Shown here: positions 8,491 through 19,340 of the stretch, one piece after another
How positions within the stretch are numbered: the first letter of the stretch is position 1
Layout: every line of letters begins with the position of its first letter
NCBI GenBank assembly: GCA_937888725.1
Contig: CALARE010000010.1
Span: 1 to 64,000, forward strand
Source of the DNA: an uncultured Alphaproteobacteria bacterium
GTDB taxonomy: Bacteria > Pseudomonadota > Alphaproteobacteria > CAAHEQ01 > UBA3637
Length of the DNA stretch: 64,000 nt
Reading direction: 5' to 3'
The notes under the pieces: generated by a model
Told to the model about the DNA's origin: nothing
The model's input: only the letters and a program-made list of their open reading frames with translations
Database searches by the model: none
Translations under genes and position numbers: made by a program

Positions 8491-8515
8491 AAAAATGCCC
8501 TAAAAAGGGCATTTT
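8491..8515 (-). terminator. Terminator of the NrdD-tail gene
   Basis: AAAATGCCC/GGGCATTTT around a 6-nt loop, followed on the minus strand by a T run. It begins 17 bp after the stop of the small gene at 8533. Confidence 0.85.
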
Positions 8516-8532
8516 TCTTTTTAAAGACCCAA

Positions 8533-8718
8533 CTAAGCAGCTTTAACTTCGCATTCACAACATGCTTTTTGCTCTGTAAACCATTGTCTTTCTTCAAATT
8601 CAGATTTTTTACCTTTATTAAAATGGCTGTATGGACGGAAATATCCCATCACACGGGTCCAACATTCAACTGTTTGTCTTTCATTTTCGCAAGATTTTAA
8701 AATTTCCGCATCTGTCAT
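8533..8718 (-). CDS. Stand-alone NrdD C-terminal domain protein
   Basis: A 61-residue protein whose core, CWTRVMGYFRPYSHFNKGK, matches the C-terminus of anaerobic ribonucleoside-triphosphate reductase (TRVxGYxRPVSxxNxGK, followed by xEFxERxxF). The glycyl radical domain and catalytic body are missing; no nrdD or nrdG lies in the window. It ends in a Cys cluster (CCEC). Small free-standing versions exist in other proteobacteria, where their role is unclear. It has its own promoter (8792-8821), an AAAGGAAG site and a terminator, so it is a complete monocistronic gene and not a fragment. Confidence 0.75.
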   Translation of the reverse strand: MTDAEILKSCENERQTVECWTRVMGYFRPYSHFNKGKKSEFEERQWFTEQKACCECEVKAA

Positions 8719-8791
8719 TTTTATTTCTTCCTTTCGATCATTGGGTTTTATTTTTTTGTGTTCAAAGCTTATTTTTGCTTTATCTGATTCA

Positions 8792-8821
8792 TTGATAGCG
8801 AGGAATCAAAATAATTGTCAA
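8792..8821 (-). promoter_or_regulatory. Promoter of the NrdD-tail gene
   Basis: On the minus strand: TTGACA (8821-8816), an 18-bp spacer and TATCAA (8797-8792). A GANTC site (8803-8807) lies in the spacer and another (8786-8790) lies near the start point. Confidence 0.6.
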
Positions 8822-9047
8822 TAGCTTTTTTCACTTTTTTATATCATATTGAAAAATATAATTTTTTATGTTTTTTAAAAAACTCTTTTTTTGTGTTTAT
8901 TTTGGACTAAAAAAACGACTAAAAAGACCCATATTTTTAAAACCCTTTGATTTTAAACTTGTATGTACTTTTTTTATGATTCGAATCCGATTCCGAATCC
9001 AAAAAGAATCATTTTTTGTTTTTAATTAATCTATATTATTTTTTTAC
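8822..9047. other. Non-coding stretch with GANTC cluster and T-rich hairpin
   Basis: No credible reading frame is seen here. Contents: a repeated GACTAAAAA (about 8915 and 8928), then five GANTC sites in 33 bp at 8978-9010 (GATTC, GAATC, GATTC, GAATC, GAATC). The outer ATGATTC/GAATCAT (8976-8982 with 9006-9012) can pair and is followed by TTTTTTG, so it could also act as a plus-strand terminator for an unseen short RNA. Confidence 0.5.
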
Positions 9048-9076
9048 TTGCATATACTGTGATGTTTTACTAAAGT
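9048..9076 (+). promoter_or_regulatory. Promoter of the outer-membrane barrel gene
   Basis: TTGCAT (9048-9053), a 17-bp spacer and TAAAGT (9071-9076). The start point would be near 9083, just before a stable hairpin. Confidence 0.5.
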
Positions 9077-9084
9077 AGATATTA

Positions 9085-9139
9085 GCAGGAGGGTCCTGCA
9101 AAACGATTGGTAACAATCAAAACTTTTTATAAAAAGGAG
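9085..9139 (+). promoter_or_regulatory. Three-hairpin 5' leader of the outer-membrane barrel gene
   Basis: Hairpins: GCAGGA-GGG-TCCTGC (9085-9099), GATTG-GTAA-CAATC (9105-9118) and CTTTTT/AAAAAG (9123-9136). The last overlaps the Shine-Dalgarno GGAG at 9136-9139. A 5'-terminal hairpin is known to stabilise ompA mRNA in Escherichia coli; the same role here is inference. Confidence 0.5.
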
Positions 9140-9145
9140 TTATCT

Positions 9146-9928
9146 ATGTTTAAAAAAGCATTTTTATTATTAGGTGCAATGACTTTTGCTACATCAGCAA
9201 TGGCTGTTGAATCAACAAATCCATTCTTTGTTCCTGCAGAAAATGGTTGGGCATCAACAACATCTTATGATTATTCAACTGCAACTGTTAAAAACGATTA
9301 TATCGGTGCACGAAACAAAGGCTATGTTCACACAGCAACACAAACACTTGAATATGGTTTGTCAAATGCTTGGTCATTGGGTGTCACAGTTTCAAATGAC
9401 TGGTCAAAATACACAGGTTATAGTTATGCACAAACAGAAGAAGATGACAAATCTGTTGATTTTGAAGTTACATCAAAATATAACATTTTGTCAAAAGATG
9501 CTCTTAAAGTTCAATCACTCTTAGCCTACGGCCAAAGAGAAAATTATGCTGAACTTGGTGCATACAAATATGCAAAAGTTGGTGCTAAAGTTGGTTACAA
9601 AATGGGTTACTGGACACCATATTTATCAGGTTTAGTTGAAGTTCCTGTTTTCCAAAGTCAAGATGATGACAATGAACTCAAATACACAGGTACTGCAGGT
9701 TTATACACATACTGTCCAAAAATGAAAGTTTCTATGGACCATCAATTGTCTGTTGATTATGATGAATATAATGAAACTCGTATTTACAGCTATGGCATCG
9801 AAGCAGCATACCACTTCACAAAAAATGTTGCACTCAGTGCTTATGGCAAATACATCATTGATGGCGAAGAACATAAAGAAGATATCCATGGCAATCAAAT
9901 CGGTTTAAGATTACGTCTTGGATTCTAA
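9146..9928 (+). CDS. Small outer-membrane beta-barrel protein
   Basis: A 260-residue protein with a clear Sec signal peptide (MFKKAFLLLGAMTFATSAMA). The mature part is rich in Tyr, Gly and alternating polar/aromatic strands. It ends in RLRLGF, a terminal Phe as needed for BAM-dependent outer-membrane insertion. The start is the ATG at 9146, eight bases after AAGGAG. Codon choice is strongly restricted, it has an elaborate leader and its own terminator, so high expression is likely. It could be a small porin or structural barrel. I cannot name a family. Confidence 0.8.
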   Translation: MFKKAFLLLGAMTFATSAMAVESTNPFFVPAENGWASTTSYDYSTATVKNDYIGARNKGYVHTATQTLEYGLSNAWSLGVTVSNDWSKYTGYSYAQTEEDDKSVDFEVTSKYNILSKDALKVQSLLAYGQRENYAELGAYKYAKVGAKVGYKMGYWTPYLSGLVEVPVFQSQDDDNELKYTGTAGLYTYCPKMKVSMDHQLSVDYDEYNETRIYSYGIEAAYHFTKNVALSAYGKYIIDGEEHKEDIHGNQIGLRLRLGF

Positions 9929-9950
9929 TTTCAAATGACCATTCAAACAA

Positions 9951-9980
9951 AAAACGCTCTCTAAAAAGAGGGCGTTTTTT
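9951..9980 (+). terminator. Terminator of the outer-membrane barrel gene
   Basis: AAACGCTCTCT pairs with AGAGGGCGTTT (one G-T pair), followed by further Ts. It also faces the end of ctrA and may serve both genes. Confidence 0.85.
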
Positions 9981-9993
9981 GCTATCTTACTAT

Positions 9994-10680
9994 TTATTGC
10001 ACAACAGGTAAATCCTTTAAGATATAACCCCTCCCCCATACGGTTTGAATATATTCTTCTGCTGGGGATAGTTGTTCAATTTTTCTTCGAATCTTACACA
10101 AAAAGACGTCTATAATTTTCATCTCAGGTTCATCCATACCGCCATAAAGATGATTTAAAAATTGCTCTTTATTAATTGTTGTACCTTTTCTTAGTGCCAA
10201 TAATTCAAATAAAGCATATTCTTTACTTGTTAAATGGAGCGTTTTACCATCAATCGTAACAATTTTAGAATTTAAATTAACCTCCATTCCACCCGTACGA
10301 ATAACACTTTCTGCATATCCTTTTGATCTTCTAACCAACGCATTTACTCTTGCAATTAATTCTCTTGAATCAAAGGGCTTTGTTAAATAATCATCAGCTC
10401 CACAAACAAGACCCTTTACTTTTTTATCTGGCGTTGAAAGACCAGACAAAATTAAAATCGGCGTTGTGATATGCCCTAAACGCAACCGTTTAACCACTTC
10501 ATATCCATCCATATCAGGTAAAAGCAAATCCAATAAGATTAAATCATAATCATAATGACGAGCATCCTCAAGTCCGTCTTCCCCCAAATACGAGGTATCA
10601 ACTACCATATTTTCACGTTTTAAAATCAGAGAAATATTCTGACTAACAACTTTATCATCTTCTATGAGTAAAATACGCAT
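9994..10680 (-). CDS. ctrA: Cell-cycle response regulator CtrA
   Basis: An OmpR-type regulator with a receiver domain (1-115; acidic pair Glu7/Asp8/Asp9, phosphoacceptor Asp51, Lys in YLTKPF) and a winged-helix DNA-binding domain (130-225). The stretches [35 protein letters not shown] and [12 protein letters not shown] are diagnostic of CtrA. CtrA controls replication initiation, division and motility in alphaproteobacteria. At 228 residues it is close to the Caulobacter protein. The last residues (PVVQ) differ from the Ala-Ala C-terminus that Caulobacter CtrA offers to ClpXP, so proteolytic control may differ. A CtrA box lies in its own promoter region. Confidence 0.95.
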   Translation of the reverse strand: MRILLIEDDKVVSQNISLILKRENMVVDTSYLGEDGLEDARHYDYDLILLDLLLPDMDGYEVVKRLRLGHITTPILILSGLSTPDKKVKGLVCGADDYLTKPFDSRELIARVNALVRRSKGYAESVIRTGGMEVNLNSKIVTIDGKTLHLTSKEYALFELLALRKGTTINKEQFLNHLYGGMDEPEMKIIDVFLCKIRRKIEQLSPAEEYIQTVWGRGYILKDLPVVQ

Positions 10681-10707
10681 ACACCCTCACTAAAAAGATA
10701 CAATTTA

Positions 10708-10732
10708 TTAACCTTAGTTAACAATAAGTTAA
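10708..10732. promoter_or_regulatory. CtrA-binding box between ctrA and the ankyrin gene
   Basis: TTAA-CAATAAG-TTAA at 10718-10732 exactly fits the full CtrA consensus TTAA-N7-TTAA. A further TTAA at 10708-10711 lies six bases upstream of it. The position, 38-52 bp before the ctrA start codon, fits autoregulation. I saw no other full box in the intergenic regions I scanned. Confidence 0.75.
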
Positions 10733-10785
10733 TTTTTTTATTTATGCAAGTATAACTTTCCAAAAAAAGAGATTTTTTTATTGCC

Positions 10786-10814
10786 TTGCTCAAAATAAAT
10801 TTTCATGTTAAAAT
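10786..10814 (+). promoter_or_regulatory. Promoter of the ankyrin-repeat gene
   Basis: TTGCTC (10786-10791), a 17-bp spacer and TAAAAT (10809-10814), about 20 bp before AGGAG and the start codon. Confidence 0.5.
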
Positions 10815-10846
10815 AATAGTAAGAAGTATTTAATTAGGAGATGAAA

Positions 10847-11929
10847 ATGGGGTGGATTAATAATCTTTTTACAGGGAAAAACACAAGTGATGATACACCA
10901 AAACAACCATCAAACTTGTTAACTACTCAAGAAACGCCATTTCACCAAGCAATTCTCAAGAGGAATTTTGGTCAAATTCACGGGGAAATTGGTCGTGGAT
11001 TTGACATTAATTCTCGAAATACTTATGGCAGAACTGCTTTAGAGGTTGCCATTACAAATAATGATATCGAAATGGTCAGATATTTAGTTTCATTAGGAGC
11101 CAATATCAATTTGACCAATAGAAATGGTGAAGGCCCACTCAGTATGGCTGTTAAATCTGGCAATTTACAAATGATTCACAATCTTGTTTTAATGGGGGCA
11201 GATATAAATGCTAGAAGCAGTGACGGTGAAACAATTATGCACAGATTTTCAATTACGCAACCAGGAGATGAATTTATTCATCAAGAATTAATAAATCTAG
11301 GGGGCAATATAAATGCACGAGATATACTGGGTAAAACACCTCTCCACCATCAAGTTAGTGCAAACAGTAATGCTACTGTTTATCAACTTCTTGCCAATAA
11401 CGCAAATGTAAATGCAAGAGATAGAGAAGGCAAAACGCCTCTTTATGATGCTGTTTTATACGCTGACCCACAAACAATTGAAACACTTTTAAGCTTTAAT
11501 GCGAATCCAAACATTCCAAATATTGAAGGTAAAACACCCCTTCATCTTAGTGCTCAAATTACAAATAATGAAACACTTCAAAAACTTATAACATCTGGTG
11601 CAAAATTAAATTTGCCTGACTCTTTTGGGCAAACTCCTTTGCATCTAGCAATCATAAATGCAAACACACAAGGAGCCATTATCTTAATTCAAAATGGTGC
11701 AAATCCCCGCATTCAAGATAGAATGCACCAAACAGCTATACAAAAATCACCAAATCAACAAATTTTCACCCAAATTAAAGAGGCTATTCAAGACTATCAA
11801 GTTAATCATCCGCCCTATACACAACAACAGAATCTAAATGTTTCACGAACACTTGCACAACATAGTACAACATATAACGAAAATAACATACAACATCCGA
11901 ACATACACAAATCATCCAGAAATGTTTAA
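10847..11929 (+). CDS. Ankyrin-repeat protein
   Basis: About eight tandem ankyrin repeats fill residues 25-310, with typical GRTALEVAI, GKTPLHHQV and GQTPLHLAI cores and GANxNxxN loops. The C-terminal 50 residues are Gln/Asn/His-rich and disordered. There is no signal peptide or membrane segment. The ATG at 10847 is preferred to 10841 because AGGAG directly abuts the earlier ATG. Ankyrin proteins bind partner proteins; in host-associated alphaproteobacteria some are secreted effectors, but no export signal is seen. It is divergent from ctrA and shares the CtrA box region. Confidence 0.9.
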   Translation: MGWINNLFTGKNTSDDTPKQPSNLLTTQETPFHQAILKRNFGQIHGEIGRGFDINSRNTYGRTALEVAITNNDIEMVRYLVSLGANINLTNRNGEGPLSMAVKSGNLQMIHNLVLMGADINARSSDGETIMHRFSITQPGDEFIHQELINLGGNINARDILGKTPLHHQVSANSNATVYQLLANNANVNARDREGKTPLYDAVLYADPQTIETLLSFNANPNIPNIEGKTPLHLSAQITNNETLQKLITSGAKLNLPDSFGQTPLHLAIINANTQGAIILIQNGANPRIQDRMHQTAIQKSPNQQIFTQIKEAIQDYQVNHPPYTQQQNLNVSRTLAQHSTTYNENNIQHPNIHKSSRNV

Positions 11930-11930
11930 A

Positions 11931-11962
11931 AAAAAGAGATGAAAAACCCATCTCTTTTTAAT
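11931..11962. terminator. Terminator between ankyrin gene and DedA gene
   Basis: AAAAAGAGATG/CATCTCTTTTT (11931-11941 with 11949-11959) followed by AATTTTATTT. Its symmetry allows use in both directions. Confidence 0.85.
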
Positions 11963-11994
11963 TTTATTTAGTTGTTTTATTTTTTTAATTTTAA

Positions 11995-12594
11995 TTAAAA
12001 GTATTTTAAAAGTAAAAATCCACCTATTAATAAAACAAAAAATAAAATAGACAACCAACCAAGATTTTTTTCAATATAGGTTTTCATTGGTTCCCCCCAT
12101 TTCCACAACAACCATGCAATCAAGAAAAATCTTAATCCTCTTGAAAGAATAGAGGCAATACCAAAAACAAATAAATTTAAACCTGTTACACCACTTGCAA
12201 TTGTTACAATTTTATACGGGAAAGGTGTCAATCCTGCACCAAAAACAATCCAAGAGCCATAATTGTTATAATAAGATTTAAATGTTTCAAACTTATCTGT
12301 AGCATTATAAAATTCCAAAATAGGAATACCCACAACATCATATAAAAAGTATCCAATTGCATAACCAAAAAAACCACCTAAAACACTTGATAATGTTGTA
12401 TAAAAAGCTATTTTAAATGCCTTTGTTCGGCAAGTTAAAATCAATGGGATTAAAAACAAATCTGGTGGAATTGGAAAAAATGAACTCTCAATAAAAGAAA
12501 TTGCACATAAAACTGGTAAAGCCCATTTGCCTGCAACTAAAGACATACACCAATCGTAAATCCCTTTTATCATTTTGTTCCATAATTTTATCAT
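11995..12594 (-). CDS. DedA/YqaA-family membrane protein
   Basis: A polytopic membrane protein of about 199 residues with four to five hydrophobic segments. It has the family core ESSFFPIPPDLFLIP and the Gly-rich GGFFGYAIGYFLYD. The re-entrant AGLTPFPYKIVTIASG also matches DedA proteins (SNARE-associated/VTT domain). Members act as lipid scramblases or transporters and affect membrane integrity and pH tolerance. The ATG at 12594 is preferred over 12603 because AAAGGA lies directly against the latter. Confidence 0.88.
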   Translation of the reverse strand: MIKLWNKMIKGIYDWCMSLVAGKWALPVLCAISFIESSFFPIPPDLFLIPLILTCRTKAFKIAFYTTLSSVLGGFFGYAIGYFLYDVVGIPILEFYNATDKFETFKSYYNNYGSWIVFGAGLTPFPYKIVTIASGVTGLNLFVFGIASILSRGLRFFLIAWLLWKWGEPMKTYIEKNLGWLSILFFVLLIGGFLLLKYF

Positions 12595-12678
12595 TATTGA
12601 CATTCCTTTTTTTGTTGATTATACTGAAAAAAATAATATATTTTTGTGTTAAAATACCGTGTTTAGAAAGGAAAAGCA

Positions 12679-13140
12679 ATGAAAAAATTTCTCTTTTTGG
12701 TTTTGTTTTCAATTGGGTTAGCCTCTTGTGCCGACAATTATGCCAACACATCATATTCAAATTATGAACTTGGAAAACAAGGCTCTGTCTCAATGGGTAA
12801 AATTATTCAAATGACACCTGTTCAAACACAAGGCAGTAATTCAATTGGAACATTAGCTGGTGCTGGTGCTGGTGCTGCGGCTGGTTCTATGATTGGTGGG
12901 AATACAGCTGTCAACATTATTGGAGGTATAGGCGGTGCCTTGGTCGGCGGTATGATTGGTTCAACTGCTGAAAGTGCACTGACAAGTACAAGTGCTTATG
13001 AATTTATTATCCAAAAAACAAATGGATCATATGTTTCTGTTTTACAAACAAATGAGTTGGGATTAAGACCTGGTGATAATGTTTGGCTCTCAACCACAAA
13101 TGGCACAACAAGAATCCGTTCCCGTGCTTTAGCTTATTAG
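12679..13140 (+). CDS. Glycine-zipper outer-membrane lipoprotein (SlyB/Pcp-like)
   Basis: A 153-residue lipoprotein: signal peptide ending in GLASC gives lipidated Cys17. A glycine-zipper region follows at roughly residues 60-95 (GAGAGAAAGSMIGG and GGIGGALVGGMIG), then a small beta domain. This order matches SlyB/Pcp-type lipoproteins, which brace the outer membrane. AGAAAGG precedes the start. It is divergent from dedA, with 84 bp shared upstream sequence. Confidence 0.85.
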   Translation: MKKFLFLVLFSIGLASCADNYANTSYSNYELGKQGSVSMGKIIQMTPVQTQGSNSIGTLAGAGAGAAAGSMIGGNTAVNIIGGIGGALVGGMIGSTAESALTSTSAYEFIIQKTNGSYVSVLQTNELGLRPGDNVWLSTTNGTTRIRSRALAY

Positions 13141-13272
13141 TAAAAAAGATTATAAAATAAACTAACTTCATAAAATTAATCAATAAAAAAAGGGGGGATA
13201 AAATGCTTAAAATTCATTTTTTGTCTTTTCCCTAAATATGATTTCATTTTTAATTTATAAACTAACACTTAA

Positions 13273-13296
13273 AAAGCCATCGACTTCGATGGCTTT
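13273..13296 (-). terminator. Hairpin after the 13325 gene
   Basis: AAAGCCATCG-ACTT-CGATGGCTTT, a perfect 10-bp stem. On the minus strand it is followed by only two extra Ts (TTAAG), so termination may be weak. The stretch 13141-13272 before it holds no clear gene. Confidence 0.6.
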
Positions 13297-13324
13297 AAAA
13301 AAAAGAGTCATTACCTTCCCTTTA

Positions 13325-14338
13325 TTATCTATAATGTTGCGGATTAACAATCGGTATTTTATTACTTTTATGTTTCTGAATCACCTGAACTCGCACAGGC
13401 AATTTAAGTGTTGAAACGTACCGTGTACTTTCGTCAACTTTCCGCATGCCAGAAGATTTTTTCAAATTTTCTGATATTATTTGTGGTTTTCGTCTTTGTG
13501 TATTATATTCAACGCTAATTCTATCCCCCTTAGCAATAAAGATTGCCATATCTAAACTTTTATCATATGGTGCAACAAGAAAACCTTTTTTATGATGAAA
13601 AATAATTGAAAAAGCCATCCCTTGTTCAGTTTGTTTTGTTGGATTAAAAAGAATAATGTTCATCTTCATGTTTCCACCAAGCTCACTTGATAAGCTAGCA
13701 AATTCGCTAACCTTGATTTTCACCATATCCTTTTGCTTTGTCGGACTCATTGAAAAAACAAATCGACGCAAAGTTCCTGATTTTGTTTTTAAATCAATAA
13801 CAAAATCATCTGTTGAAAAAACACCCGTAGAACTTTTTTGCCTATCTTGGTCAACGGGCTTTTTTTGAACAAATTCTGTCGTTCTTACCTCTCGACGAGG
13901 TGTCGGTAATTGTTGGGGTTTTGCTTGCAAAGATGGATCTTTTAATTGCGGACGTTGAACAGGTTGATGTTTCACAACTGGTGTAGATGAGTCATTTCCC
14001 AAAGTACTACCCAATGGGGACTTATATTCACCATATCCTTGCATCCGTTCGGTAAATGTTTTTGGTCTAGAAACAGGTTTTGGCATTTGACCAGAAGGAA
14101 CCTGAGCCTGATTTATTCTTTCAACAGTGCTAGATGTTGGTGCTTGAATGGTTGCATTATCAAATTTATCACGAACATACAAAGCTCCACCTTGCAAATG
14201 TGCTTTTTGCTCCTCAGGAATACCATATCCTTTATCCATCAAACAACTACGAAATGTACTACCCACAACAGTGACAAAAAGACTAAATCCACCAAAAAGA
14301 ACTAATCGATCAAACCACCGCCAAGCTTTTTTTGACAA
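13325..14338 (-). CDS. Membrane-anchored protein with Pro/Gln-rich linker, unknown
   Basis: A 337-residue protein with one N-terminal membrane segment (about residues 12-28), then a Pro/Gln/Thr-rich linker to about 175. A beta-rich C-terminal domain (180-320) follows that I do not recognise. Probably anchored in the inner membrane with the domain in the periplasm. The start is TTG: GGAAGGAG lies six bases before it, while an ATG in another frame sits between the two. It lies downstream of gyrB but is separated from it by a terminator. Confidence 0.65.
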   Translation of the reverse strand: MSKKAWRWFDRLVLFGGFSLFVTVVGSTFRSCLMDKGYGIPEEQKAHLQGGALYVRDKFDNATIQAPTSSTVERINQAQVPSGQMPKPVSRPKTFTERMQGYGEYKSPLGSTLGNDSSTPVVKHQPVQRPQLKDPSLQAKPQQLPTPRREVRTTEFVQKKPVDQDRQKSSTGVFSTDDFVIDLKTKSGTLRRFVFSMSPTKQKDMVKIKVSEFASLSSELGGNMKMNIILFNPTKQTEQGMAFSIIFHHKKGFLVAPYDKSLDMAIFIAKGDRISVEYNTQRRKPQIISENLKKSSGMRKVDESTRYVSTLKLPVRVQVIQKHKSNKIPIVNPQHYR

Positions 14339-14371
14339 AACATGCTCCTTCCATTTTGTATATATTTTTAA

Positions 14372-14398
14372 AAAAAGAGTGAGGACAACCCCACTCTT
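14372..14398 (-). terminator. Terminator of the dnaN-recF-gyrB operon
   Basis: AAAGAGTG/CACTCTTT stem, followed on the minus strand by a T run, 28 bp after the gyrB stop. Confidence 0.8.
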
Positions 14399-14426
14399 TA
14401 GATAATCCTTGGCACATATTATATCA

Positions 14427-18012
<3,586 letters not shown>

Positions 18013-18019
18013 CTTTACC

Positions 18020-19135
18020 CTAAACACGCATTGGCATTAAAACAAACAAAGATTCTGTATCTGCCTCATCTTGCAAAATAACAGGTGATGTGCCATCATT
18101 TAACTTCATACGAACATTATCACCCTTAACCTGCCCCAAAATGTCAAGCAAATATCTATAATTAAAACCAATTTCAAGCGAATCATTATCATAGATAGCA
18201 TCCATTTCATCTTCAGCAGATCCTTCATCAGCAGATGCAGCAAAAACCTGTAATAAGCCAGATGAAATAGCAAGCTTAATCCCTCTTGACTTTTCAGAAA
18301 CAACAGCCACACGTTCAATAACATTTGTTAATGTTTTTACATCGGCTTGTAAAATTTTTTCATTATTTGAAGGGATAACTTTTTCATATTCTGGATATGT
18401 CCCATCAATTAAACGAGAAGACAAAACAACATCACCTAAAACAAAACGAATCTGATTCGCTGACAATGAAACCTCAACTTCACCCGTTGTTTCTGTTGCT
18501 AATTTTGAAAGTTCATTAATCGTTTTTCGTGGAATAATCACCCCTGGCATACCTTGTGCACCATCTGGCAAAGCAATCCCTGAACAAGCTAAACGATGAC
18601 CATCTGTTGCAACAGCAGTTAACTTTGGTTCATCACCTGTTTTTTCATGCATATAAATCCCATTTAAATTATATCTTGTTTCTTCCATCGAAACAGCAAA
18701 TCCTGTTTTAGCAATTAACGCAACTAAATCTGAAGCTGGTAATTTAAATGAGAATGGCGTGTTTTCTTGTGCCATTGTTGGGAATCCTTCGGCTGGCAAA
18801 CTTGCTAACACAAACTTTGAACGCCCCGAAACAAGACTTACTTGAGAGCTTTCTGCCAAATAAGACAATTGAACTTGAGATCCATCTGACAATTTTTTAA
18901 CAATGTCATACAACTTATGTGCAGGGATTGTAACTGAACCAGCTGTTTCAACCGCAGCAGGGATTTTTTCTGTGATTTCAATTTCATTATCCGTCGCACG
19001 CAACAAAACTTCATCCGAACCTGCTTCAATTAATACATTTGAAAGAACAGGTATTGTTTGACGTCTTTCAACGACACTTTGAATATGTGAAAGAGCTTTT
19101 AACAACAAACCTCTTTCAATCGTTAATTTTATCAT
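18020..19135 (-). CDS. dnaN: DNA polymerase III sliding clamp (beta subunit)
   Basis: The processivity clamp of the replicase; 371 residues in three similar domains, as usual. It shows the N-terminal MKLTIER-like start, VERRQTIPVLSNVLIEA, ATDGHRLA in the middle domain, and the C-terminal FVLMPMRV that caps the clamp. It is the first gene of the operon with recF and gyrB. dnaA is not adjacent and no DnaA-box cluster was seen upstream, so the origin is probably elsewhere. Confidence 0.98.
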   Translation of the reverse strand: MIKLTIERGLLLKALSHIQSVVERRQTIPVLSNVLIEAGSDEVLLRATDNEIEITEKIPAAVETAGSVTIPAHKLYDIVKKLSDGSQVQLSYLAESSQVSLVSGRSKFVLASLPAEGFPTMAQENTPFSFKLPASDLVALIAKTGFAVSMEETRYNLNGIYMHEKTGDEPKLTAVATDGHRLACSGIALPDGAQGMPGVIIPRKTINELSKLATETTGEVEVSLSANQIRFVLGDVVLSSRLIDGTYPEYEKVIPSNNEKILQADVKTLTNVIERVAVVSEKSRGIKLAISSGLLQVFAASADEGSAEDEMDAIYDNDSLEIGFNYRYLLDILGQVKGDNVRMKLNDGTSPVILQDEADTESLFVLMPMRV

Positions 19136-19340
19136 TTTTTAATTCCTTTTTATCTTAATTTTATTAAATCAAAAACCGTTACAAAAGATTAGTAAAACAG
19201 TTATTATCACTATAGAATATTTTTTTAAAAAAAGACACAAAAAAAACGCTTTTTTAAAACTTTTTTAGTATTTTTTGATAAACATCTTTTTTTTATTAAA
19301 AAAAAAGTTTATAAAGGATAAAAAAGAATGGAGACTAATA

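Noticed and set aside
12488..12793. Minus-strand frame across the dedA/lipoprotein boundary
   Set aside because: It is antisense to the well-supported lipoprotein gene and has low-complexity composition.
13203..13235. 11-codon frame after a run of six Gs downstream of the lipoprotein gene
   Set aside because: The G run looks like a good ribosome site, but there is no promoter or terminator around it and the peptide (MLKIHFLSFP) is unremarkable.
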